From contig JAEZHP010000081.1 of NCBI GenBank assembly GCA_023416515.1, positions 1-10,673 on the forward strand: a DNA stretch of 10,673 nucleotides, read 5' to 3'. The notes beneath the pieces were generated by a model. That model ran no database searches and was not told the origin of the DNA. It worked only from the letters and a program-made list of their open reading frames with translations. Every line of letters starts with the position of its first letter. Within the stretch, counting starts at the first letter, position 1. Of this stretch, positions 1 to 8,869 are shown in pieces. A program made the position numbers and the translations under genes. The stretch comes from Pseudomonadota bacterium. Lineage in GTDB: Bacteria > Pseudomonadota > Alphaproteobacteria > Sphingomonadales > Sphingomonadaceae.

Positions 1-968
1 GCCGGCGGCGGGTCCGCAGCGACGGGGCCGAGGCCGGGGGCGATGCCGAAGAAGGCGCGGCGCTGGGCCTCGCCGAGCGCGCGGTCGGCAGCCCGCTCCT
101 CGGCGAGCTGCGAGTCGATCGCCGCCTGCTCCTCGGGGCTCAGGGTGCGGCGGTAATCGTCATAGTCCTCATACTCCCCCCTCTCCTCGCCTTCGAAGCC
201 GGCGGGCGGCGGATAGTTGGTCCACCACTTGCCGTCCGATTGCCAAAGGTCGTGGGTGTCGGCGTCCATTTCGGGCTCGCTCCTATGGTGAAGTTCATGA
301 AGTTCACTGTCTGGCGCGGATTCGTGAAGTTCGGTTTCGGAGTAGGGGTCGGGCGCGGATTCGAGCAGGGCGAGGCCGTCGTCTCGGCGGTCCTCGGCAA
401 TCGAATCGAGGAATTCGTCCCAGCGGGCGACGAGGGCGAGATGGGGCTCGCCGAGATCCTCGGCCCGGTCGACCCGCGAATCGAGGCGGGCGAGGACGGC
501 CATGGTCAGGCGGTTGTCGTAGCGGTGGCGCTCGGCGACGATGGCGCCGTCCTTGTAGATTCGGTCGACGACTCCGTTCATCGAGCGCGAGAAGGCCTCG
601 TCGGCGAGGCGCGAGCGGGCCATCACGAAGGCCGCCTCCCAGCCGGCGGCGAACAAGGGATCGCGGTCGCGCAGATTGTAGGCGGCGCGGGCGCTCATTC
701 CCGCGGCGGTGCAGGCTTCCTTGACGACGCCGCATTCGGCGATCCGCTCGAGGAACTGGCGCTTGCGCTCCGGGGTCCAGCCGTCCTGGCGGAGGCGCCG
801 GGTCTCGGTGAAGGCGGTGTCGGGGTGGCGGGGATCGAGCGGCTCGACCACTTCGGGCAAATGGCCGTCGAACCAGCCGATGCGTTTCACCGGCTCGGTT
901 GAGGGTGGGAGGGAGACGGCCGCATCGGTGGATGGGGCGTCCGGTGATGGGGTGTGAGTCGCGTCCAT
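1..968 (-). CDS. Hypothetical protein with terminase-small-subunit-like helix-turn-helix (partial, C-terminus beyond window)
   Basis: The reading frame opens at ATG 968-966 and stays open to the left edge without a stop, giving 322 visible residues. Residues about 64-112 (starting WTPERKRQFLERIAECG, then a short helix pair around ACTAAGMSARAAYNLR) resemble the helix-turn-helix of phage terminase small subunits and related sphingomonad hypothetical proteins, so DNA binding is likely but unproven. Residues 113-190 are predicted helical and charged. Residues 203-227 hold a short repeat (ESAPD twice, 13 residues apart; ELHE/ELH three times). The tail from 255 is acidic, then Glu/Ala/Arg-rich. No signal peptide or membrane segment is seen. 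No good Shine-Dalgarno precedes the start, so a leaderless transcript is possible. It is divergent from the zinc-ribbon gene, 63 bases away, with a LexA-type site between them. The opposite-strand reading at 240-902 is Gly/Val/Ala-rich and looks like a shadow. The exact function is unknown. Confidence 0.8.
   Translation of the reverse strand, partial: MDATHTPSPDAPSTDAAVSLPPSTEPVKRIGWFDGHLPEVVEPLDPRHPDTAFTETRRLRQDGWTPERKRQFLERIAECGVVKEACTAAGMSARAAYNLRDRDPLFAAGWEAAFVMARSRLADEAFSRSMNGVVDRIYKDGAIVAERHRYDNRLTMAVLARLDSRVDRAEDLGEPHLALVARWDEFLDSIAEDRRDDGLALLESAPDPYSETELHESAPDSELHELHHRSEPEMDADTHDLWQSDGKWWTNYPPPAGFEGEERGEYEDYDDYRRTLSPEEQAAIDSQLAEERAADRALGEAQRRAFFGIAPGLGPVAADPPP
289..363. repeat. Short in-frame coding repeats (TGAAGTTC x3; GGCGCGGATTCG x2)
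   Basis: TGAAGTTC occurs at 289-296, 298-305 and 325-332, that is 9 and 27 bases apart, and GGCGCGGATTCG occurs at 313-324 and 352-363, 39 bases apart. All spacings are multiples of three. On the minus strand they encode repeated ELH and ESAPD segments inside the hypothetical protein at 1-968. This looks like slippage-driven expansion of a disordered linker rather than a regulatory array. Confidence 0.7.
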
Positions 969-974
969 CCCAAG

Positions 975-1003
975 GGTAAACCAATTCAAATCCTATTTTG
1001 CAA
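975..1003 (-). promoter_or_regulatory. Candidate promoter for the leftward hypothetical gene
   Basis: Read on the minus strand, TTGCAA (1003-998) is followed after 17 bases by TTTACC (980-975). The -35 is reasonable and the -10 is weak. Transcription would begin close to the ATG at 968, which would fit the lack of a ribosome binding site. The -35 hexamer is palindromic and is shared with the rightward candidate promoter. Confidence 0.25.
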
Positions 1004-1026
1004 GTTCTTCTTTTGTTCCTTATCAG
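998..1026 (+). promoter_or_regulatory. Candidate promoter for the zinc-ribbon gene
   Basis: TTGCAA (998-1003) and TATCAG (1021-1026) are separated by exactly 17 bases in an AT-rich patch within otherwise GC-rich DNA. The start would fall at about 1032, almost on the ATG, so the transcript may be leaderless or nearly so. The LexA-type site at 1004-1018 fills the spacer, where a bound repressor would block RNA polymerase. Confidence 0.35.
1004..1018. promoter_or_regulatory. Putative LexA (SOS) box in divergent promoter
   Basis: The sequence GTTCTTCTTTTGTTC is a perfect match to GTTC-N7-GTTC, the LexA operator established for Alphaproteobacteria (GAAC-N7-GAAC on the other strand). It lies between the divergent starts at 968 and 1032 and sits between the candidate -35 and -10 of the rightward gene. 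Its AT-rich spacer fits the context. It suggests DNA-damage control of one or both hypothetical genes; binding has not been shown. Confidence 0.65.
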
Positions 1027-1031
1027 GCGGC

Positions 1032-1499
1032 ATGGCCAAGTCGCGCAACGATCGCTGGAAGGCGGAGCAACGGGAGAAGCTCGCGGCGCAGCGGATCTGG
1101 CCGGTGTGGACTCGGACGATCGCGGCGATGATCGAGGAGGAGGCGATCGTCCGCTTCGCCTGCCCGGCCTGCAAGAGGCTGTACGACGTCGACCTGGAGG
1201 CGATCGCGACGATGCGCGGGCGGGCGTGGAGCCTGATCGGCCGCGCGGCGCGGTGCAAGGCGAGCAAGTGCCGGGATCGCGGCTTCTTCGTCGCTTCGTG
1301 GCGCCACGACGTGGCCTTCACCAGCCTCAGCGGCGACGACCTGCCGCCCTGGCTGGTCGGCGCCCGCCCCAGCGACCACGAGCCCCCGCCGGAGGGCCCG
1401 GGCGGGGTGCCGCCCTGCCCGAAGGGGGTGGATAGGGTGCGCTGGGCCTATGCGGACGAGCGGGAGCGGAAGCGGATGGTGCGGGAGGTGAGGGGGTAG
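1032..1499 (+). CDS. Hypothetical zinc-ribbon protein, possibly SOS-controlled
   Basis: The protein has 155 residues. A basic, Arg/Lys-rich N-terminus (residues 1-30) is followed by CPAC at 44-47 and C75-x4-C80 (in RCKASKC), a four-cysteine arrangement that could bind one zinc ion as a zinc ribbon. The segment 48-74 between the pairs (KRLYDVDLEAIATMRGRAWS) recalls small sphingomonad hypothetical proteins with the same layout. A Pro/Gly-rich stretch (112-131) and a highly charged C-terminus (138-155) follow. I chose ATG 1032 because a longer in-frame start at 954 would translate through the promoter and LexA-type site and add a hydrophobic, Phe/Cys-rich run of no family character. AGGCGG at 1025-1030 is too close to be a good ribosome binding site, in keeping with a near-leaderless transcript. 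It may act as a nucleic-acid-binding accessory factor, but that is inference. Confidence 0.7.
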   Translation: MAKSRNDRWKAEQREKLAAQRIWPVWTRTIAAMIEEEAIVRFACPACKRLYDVDLEAIATMRGRAWSLIGRAARCKASKCRDRGFFVASWRHDVAFTSLSGDDLPPWLVGARPSDHEPPPEGPGGVPPCPKGVDRVRWAYADERERKRMVREVRG

Positions 1500-1625
1500 C
1501 TCCAAATAGAAGACTAGCTCCGTGGATTTCTAGCGCGAGCTAAAGAGCCGAAGTCAGGCTCGTTCACAATTGTCTTTCCAAATACTCAGTCCCCGCTAGC
1601 ATGATTTTGATTCGGGGGGATCGTT

Positions 1626-3929
1626 ATGCTGAAACACATTCGATTGATTCAAGGAATTGGCCAGTTTGATCATGCGATAGCGGCAAGCATTGAACTCAGT
1701 CCGCTCACACTGGTGTATGCGGAGAACGCTCGGGGCAAGACAACGCTCGTGAGCATATTCCGCTCTCTTCAGAGCGGTGACCCTCTCCCCATCCGTGAGC
1801 GGCGGCGATTAGGAGGTACGCGAAGCCCCCAGGTCGCGCTTACCTTCACAGACGAAGCGAATGCGATTGTCTTCCAGAACGGGCAGTGGTCGTCATCCAA
1901 GCCTGGCATCCTTGTCTTCGACGAGCAATTCATAAACGACAACGTGTACTCTGGCATGGTGGTGCAATCCCCGCAAAGGGAAGGTCTCCACGGCCTCATC
2001 GTCGGTGCGCGGGGGGTCGCACTACTCCGCAGCCTGAAAACTGAAGTTGATGCGATTGAGCAGCATAACCAAAAGCTGCGAACGCTCGCGAACGCCATAC
2101 CTCAACGCGCTCTCAAGGGACTCACTGTCGATCAGTTTTGCGATCTAGCACCGGTAGACAACATTGAGGCTAGGATAGAGGAGGCTCGCAAAGCGGTCTC
2201 GGCTGCGCAGCAGCAAGAGGCGATCACGCGCATGAGGGACCTAGTCGAGGTGCCTTCAAACTCGCTGCAGCCAGATGCAGTAGAAACAGTCCTATCCGAG
2301 CACCTTGCCGATGTGGGCGCGGAGGCGGAGCGGCGCGTTGCAGAGCACCTTTCGAAGCTAGGGACCGGCGGAGAGGCTTGGGTAGCGCAAGGGCAAAGGA
2401 TTCGACTCGAACACGAGGGTGAACTCAAGGATGCTTGTCCGTTTTGCGCTCAGGCTCTGGCCCCTTCTGCGCTGGCTGCAGCTTATCCGCACCACTTTAG
2501 CGACGCCTATGAGGCCTTGAAGGCGAAGATTCAGCGAGCCATTCGTCGAATTCATGAACTCTATGGAGACGCCGTCCTTGAGCACATTCGTAGTCAGATA
2601 AGCGAAAACCGGTCCAAAAGCCTATTCTGGTCAGAGTTTATCGAAATGCCGGCCATAGAGTGGGACAGCGGCCCATTTCTCGCTGCCGCTGCGGCGGCGC
2701 GAGATGCCATACTTAAGCAGCTGTCGGAAAAGGCAAATGCTCCCCTGGAGCTAATCTCGCTGTCGGAGGATACACGGAAGACACTGCTAGTTCTCGATCA
2801 GGAATGGCAGGCGGCGCAGCAATACAATGTCAAGGTACGCGACCTTAACCAACGCGCTGCAGCAGTCCGGGAGGCAATTACGGTTTCCAGTCTCCAGACA
2901 CTGCGGGACGACCTCGCGAGGCTAGAGGCAGCTAAAGACCGCCACGAGGAACCGGCTAAGTCGCGCTGCGAGGCCTATGTGACCGAAAGGGCAGCTAAGA
3001 AATCAACTGAGTCACGGAGAGCTCATGGAAAACGCGCTCTTGATGCCCACCTACAAAATGTCTTTCCAGCTTTTCAGGAAGCAATAAATCTCTATTTGAG
3101 GAGACTTAACGCGGGTTTCAGGATCGACGGTGTCAAGTCTCTAAATACTCGCCGTGGACCTTCCTGCGTATACAGCTTGGTGATTGATAGCTCTCCGAAC
3201 CATCCGGTCGCGGTGAATACGGACACTACTGGTGAACCTTCGTTCAAAACAGTTCTCAGCACTAGTGACAGAAACACCCTCGCACTCGCTGTATTCCTAG
3301 CCAGCATCTCTCAATCCGATGACGCAGCGGAAAAAATCGTAATAATTGATGACCCCATTAACAGCCTAGACGAGCACAGAGCGTTCGCGACTGTTACCGA
3401 GATCAGGAGGCTGGCTTCCGAGGTACGGCAGGTCATCGTTCTTTCACACAGTCGACCGCTCGTGTGCCACCTGTGGGAAAGCCCGGGACAGATCGGCAGG
3501 ACAGCAATCGAGGTTGCGCGGCAAGGACAAGGGTCGATTATTCGATCGTGGGATGTTTCAACTCACGGTGTCACTGAACATGACAAACGTCACGGAAAGC
3601 TACGAGCATTTTTAGATAGTCAAATGGACAATCCGCGGGAGGTTGCCGAAGCGATTAGGCCAACTTTGGAGGCCTTCCTCAGGGTCGCTTATCCGGAGCA
3701 TTTTCGACCCGGCACGCTGCTGGGACCATTTCGAAATGTATGCGCCCAGCACGTAGGGTCCGCGACCGAAATCCTGTCGCAACACGACATCGACGAACTC
3801 GGCGCGCTCACGGACTATGGAAACCGCTTTCACCACGACACAAATCCAGCCTGGCAAACCGCCGATATAAACGACACTGAGTTAGTTAGCTTCGTCCGGC
3901 GAACTCTGTCGTTTGCCAAGCGCCGATGA
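1626..3929 (+). CDS. RloC/PrrC-like AAA_13 ATPase with zinc hook; candidate anticodon nuclease
   Basis: The protein has 767 residues, about the size of RloC. The ATPase is of the SMC/Rad50 (PF13166-like) type: P-loop YAENARGKTT at 31-40, signature-like LSTSDRN at 544-550, Walker B IVIIDDP at 571-577, D-loop SLD at 580-582 and switch histidine in LSHSR (H608). A helical arm with CPFC at 271-274 lies between the two halves, as in the RloC zinc hook. The C-terminal domain (about 650-767) contains R678-x3-E682 and, 54 residues on, NRFHHD with H736/H737. This matches the Arg-x3-Glu...His pattern of the PrrC anticodon nuclease. Known RloC cuts tRNA anticodon loops during phage infection or damage stress. 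The start is fixed by an upstream in-frame stop at 1608-1610 and by a strong GGGGGGA ribosome binding site at 1614-1620. GC is low for the window (40% and 58% in two hand-counted lines), suggesting transfer. No hsd partner is visible. The ATPase family is secure; RNase activity is less so. Confidence 0.8.
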   Translation: MLKHIRLIQGIGQFDHAIAASIELSPLTLVYAENARGKTTLVSIFRSLQSGDPLPIRERRRLGGTRSPQVALTFTDEANAIVFQNGQWSSSKPGILVFDEQFINDNVYSGMVVQSPQREGLHGLIVGARGVALLRSLKTEVDAIEQHNQKLRTLANAIPQRALKGLTVDQFCDLAPVDNIEARIEEARKAVSAAQQQEAITRMRDLVEVPSNSLQPDAVETVLSEHLADVGAEAERRVAEHLSKLGTGGEAWVAQGQRIRLEHEGELKDACPFCAQALAPSALAAAYPHHFSDAYEALKAKIQRAIRRIHELYGDAVLEHIRSQISENRSKSLFWSEFIEMPAIEWDSGPFLAAAAAARDAILKQLSEKANAPLELISLSEDTRKTLLVLDQEWQAAQQYNVKVRDLNQRAAAVREAITVSSLQTLRDDLARLEAAKDRHEEPAKSRCEAYVTERAAKKSTESRRAHGKRALDAHLQNVFPAFQEAINLYLRRLNAGFRIDGVKSLNTRRGPSCVYSLVIDSSPNHPVAVNTDTTGEPSFKTVLSTSDRNTLALAVFLASISQSDDAAEKIVIIDDPINSLDEHRAFATVTEIRRLASEVRQVIVLSHSRPLVCHLWESPGQIGRTAIEVARQGQGSIIRSWDVSTHGVTEHDKRHGKLRAFLDSQMDNPREVAEAIRPTLEAFLRVAYPEHFRPGTLLGPFRNVCAQHVGSATEILSQHDIDELGALTDYGNRFHHDTNPAWQTADINDTELVSFVRRTLSFAKRR

Positions 3930-3932
3930 GCC

Positions 3933-6965
<3,033 letters not shown>

Positions 6966-6979
6966 CGGACGGCCGACCT

Positions 6980-6994
6980 GTTCCAGCTATGTTC
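6980..6994. promoter_or_regulatory. LexA (SOS) box upstream of uvrA
   Basis: The sequence GTTCCAGCTATGTTC fits GTTC-N7-GTTC, the alphaproteobacterial LexA operator. It ends 15 bases before the uvrA start codon and directly follows the candidate -10, so it would cover the transcription start. SOS control of uvrA is established in many bacteria, which supports the call. The divergent methyltransferase gene starts 175 bases away and might be affected too, but nothing shows this. Confidence 0.8.
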
Positions 6995-6995
6995 T

Positions 6996-7024
6996 TGTCT
7001 AAAGGGGGACGCGCTGGCGGTCAA
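6996..7024 (-). promoter_or_regulatory. Candidate uvrA promoter
   Basis: On the minus strand TTGACC (7024-7019) and TAGACA (7001-6996) are separated by 17 bases. The -35 is near consensus and the -10 is moderate. The predicted start, near 6989, lies inside the LexA-type box, a standard repression geometry. Confidence 0.5.
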
Positions 7025-7154
7025 CGCGGGAGGCGGAGATGGGGATGCATGGCGCGCAAGACAAGCGACCCGTTCGCCCTCGTCCGATATGGTGGACCGA
7101 AACGGACCTGCTTGATCTGGCAGGGAAAAAGCGCCGGCCTAGGCTCCCGGGTTT

Positions 7155-7160
7155 GGGGGA
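7155..7160 (+). promoter_or_regulatory. Ribosome binding site deciding the methyltransferase start
   Basis: GGGGGA ends 8 bases before ATG 7169, a suitable spacing. It touches the alternative ATG at 7160, which is therefore a poor choice. This supports 7169 as the start. Confidence 0.5.
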
Positions 7161-7168
7161 TGCTGGCG

Positions 7169-8803
7169 ATGAACGGGCTTCATTATGGGGACAATCTCGA
7201 CGTGCTGCGCGCCCATGTGCGCGACGAGAGCGTCGACCTCATCTATCTCGACCCGCCGTTCAACTCGAACGCGAGCTACAATATCCTGTTCGCGCCGCCG
7301 CGGGCACTGCGCACCGCCGCCGACGCCGAGCATGCGCAGATTCGCGCGTTCGAGGACACCTGGCACTGGAACGACAGCGCCGAGGAGGCTTTCGCTCTGG
7401 TGGAGCGGAGCGGCAACACTCGGGCGTTCGATCTTCTGAACGCGATGCGCGGCTTCCTCGGCGAGAACGACATGATGGCCTATCTCGCCATGATGTCGAT
7501 CCGGCTGATCGAGCTTCACCGCGTGCTGAAGCCGACCGGCAGCCTCTATCTCCACTGCGATCCGACAGCGAGCCACTACCTCAAGCTGCTGTTGGACGGG
7601 GTGTTCGGTCCAGTGAATTTCCGCAGCGAGATCGTGTGGAAACGATCGCATGCACATAATTCGGCCAAGCGTTGGGGGCCGATCCACGATGTGATCCTCT
7701 TCTATTCGAAATCGGATGCATATTGCAGGACCGGTGTCAGACAGGCCTATGACGAGGGGTATGTCGAGCGATACTTCAAGTTCGATGATGGGGACGGGCG
7801 CGGTCGCTACTGGACCGGCGATCTGACAGGCGCCGGCGCCAGGAACGGTCCTTCGGGGGACCCGTGGCGAGGGTTCGATGTACGGGCCAAAGCGCGACAC
7901 TGGGCCTATACCCCAGCAGAACTCGATCGCCTCGATTCAGAAGGTCGCATCTTCTGGCCGAAGACCCCCGCGGCAATGCCGAAGCTGAAGCGCTATCTGG
8001 ACGAGGCGCGAGGCATCGCTGCTCAGGATGTCCTGCTCGGTATTCCGTCCCTCCAAAAGATGAGTGCCGCGGCCCAGGAACGGCTCGGCTACCCCACCCA
8101 GAAACCCGTCGCCCTGCTCGAGCGGATCATCTCGGCGTCATCCAACGAGGGCGACGTGGTGCTCGATCCCTTTTGCGGGTGCGGGACGGCGATCCATGCG
8201 GCTCAGAAATTGGGGCGGCGGTGGATCGGGATCGACGTCACCCATCTCAGCATCTCGCTGATCGAGAAAAGGCTGAAGGACGCCTTCCCTGGCATCGAGT
8301 TCAGCGTCGAGGGGACGCCGAAGGACCTCGCCTCGGCGCTCGATCTCGCCCGGCGGGACAAATATCAGTTCCAATGGTGGGCAGTGTCGATGGTCGACGC
8401 CCAGCCGTTCGGTGGCCGGCGGAAGGGCGCCGACGGCGGCATCGACGGCATCATCTACTTCAAGCCGGACGGGCGCCGCACCGAGAAGGCGATCGTGTCC
8501 GTGAAGGGCGGCGACAATGTCGGGGTGCAGATGATCCGCGACCTCCATTCGACGATGGAGCGCGAGCGCGCACCGATCGGAATCTTCATCACCAAGGCGC
8601 GGCCGACGGCGGTGATGGAAAAGGAAGCGGCGGCGGTGGGCCGCTTCGAGGACGGGTTCGGGCGAAGCTTCGCACGGCTCCAGATCATCACGTTGGAAGA
8701 GCTGTTCCAGGGCCGCAAGCCGGCCATTCCGCTCGTCGACCCGAGCCTGGCGTTCAGGCGCGCGGGGCGGGAGGAGGAGCGCCGCCAGGCCAGCCTGATC
8801 TGA
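7169..8803 (+). CDS. Beta-class DNA methyltransferase (N6-adenine/N4-cytosine) fused to Mrr/PD-(D/E)XK-like domain
   Basis: The protein has 544 residues from ATG 7169. The N-terminus MNGLHYGDNLDVLR and catalytic motif DPPF (28-31, in IYLDPPFNSN) match the N6_N4_Mtase family; YPTQKP (308-313) and the SAM-binding motif LDPFCGCGT (332-340) come later, the order of the beta class. The intervening region (about 150-300) should carry target recognition. Residues about 400-515 form a second domain: GADGGIDG (420-427) then IVSVKGG (442-448), which matches the Mrr-like restriction endonuclease core with D426 and K446, but Ser444 stands where Glu or Gln is usual. Whether it cuts DNA is unclear. In-frame ATGs at 6989, 7049 and 7160 are possible; 6989 lies in the uvrA operator, and the family begins near 7169, though 7049 (SD-like GGAG at 7035-7038) cannot be excluded. 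GC drops locally in the recognition region. It is divergent from uvrA. Confidence 0.88.
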   Translation: MNGLHYGDNLDVLRAHVRDESVDLIYLDPPFNSNASYNILFAPPRALRTAADAEHAQIRAFEDTWHWNDSAEEAFALVERSGNTRAFDLLNAMRGFLGENDMMAYLAMMSIRLIELHRVLKPTGSLYLHCDPTASHYLKLLLDGVFGPVNFRSEIVWKRSHAHNSAKRWGPIHDVILFYSKSDAYCRTGVRQAYDEGYVERYFKFDDGDGRGRYWTGDLTGAGARNGPSGDPWRGFDVRAKARHWAYTPAELDRLDSEGRIFWPKTPAAMPKLKRYLDEARGIAAQDVLLGIPSLQKMSAAAQERLGYPTQKPVALLERIISASSNEGDVVLDPFCGCGTAIHAAQKLGRRWIGIDVTHLSISLIEKRLKDAFPGIEFSVEGTPKDLASALDLARRDKYQFQWWAVSMVDAQPFGGRRKGADGGIDGIIYFKPDGRRTEKAIVSVKGGDNVGVQMIRDLHSTMERERAPIGIFITKARPTAVMEKEAAAVGRFEDGFGRSFARLQIITLEELFQGRKPAIPLVDPSLAFRRAGREEERRQASLI

Positions 8804-8856
8804 TCGCCGGGCGCGCGACGAACTTATCGCTCTGATGGCCGTTGAGCGGGCGTCTT

Positions 8857-8863
8857 AAAGGAG
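8857..8863 (+). promoter_or_regulatory. Strong ribosome binding site of the M28 peptidase gene
   Basis: AAAGGAG ends 6 bases before ATG 8870, close to the consensus and far stronger than the other ribosome binding sites in the window. It fixes the start of a clear lipoprotein signal peptide. Confidence 0.75.
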
Positions 8864-8869
8864 CTTGTC

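Noticed and set aside
289..332. TGAAGTTC repeats as a binding-site array or CRISPR-like element
   Set aside because: They are only 8 bases, lie in frame inside a coding sequence, and encode a repeated ELH motif; there are no spacers.
240..902. A 220-codon open frame on the plus strand
   Set aside because: Its Gly/Val/Ala-rich composition is that of a shadow. The minus-strand frame starting at 968 is longer, has varied composition and contains a helix-turn-helix-like segment.
954..1031. Longer N-terminus for the zinc-ribbon gene (start at 954)
   Set aside because: It would overlap the opposite gene's start, run through the promoter and LexA-type site, and add residues without family character.
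1515..1561. Two small inverted repeats (TAGCTC/GAGCTA at 1515-1542; GAGCC/GGCTC at 1545-1561) as a terminator after the zinc-ribbon gene
   Set aside because: Stems are only 5-6 base pairs and no T-run follows either.
1562..1625. A third LexA box or a clear promoter upstream of the RloC-like gene
   Set aside because: A single GTTC at 1562 has no partner at the right spacing, and no -35/-10 pair with normal spacing stands out.
6989..7168. Longer N-terminus for the methyltransferase (start at 6989)
   Set aside because: This ATG lies inside the uvrA operator, and the added 60 residues precede the normal family start MNGLHYGDNLD. A start at 7049 is less easily excluded.
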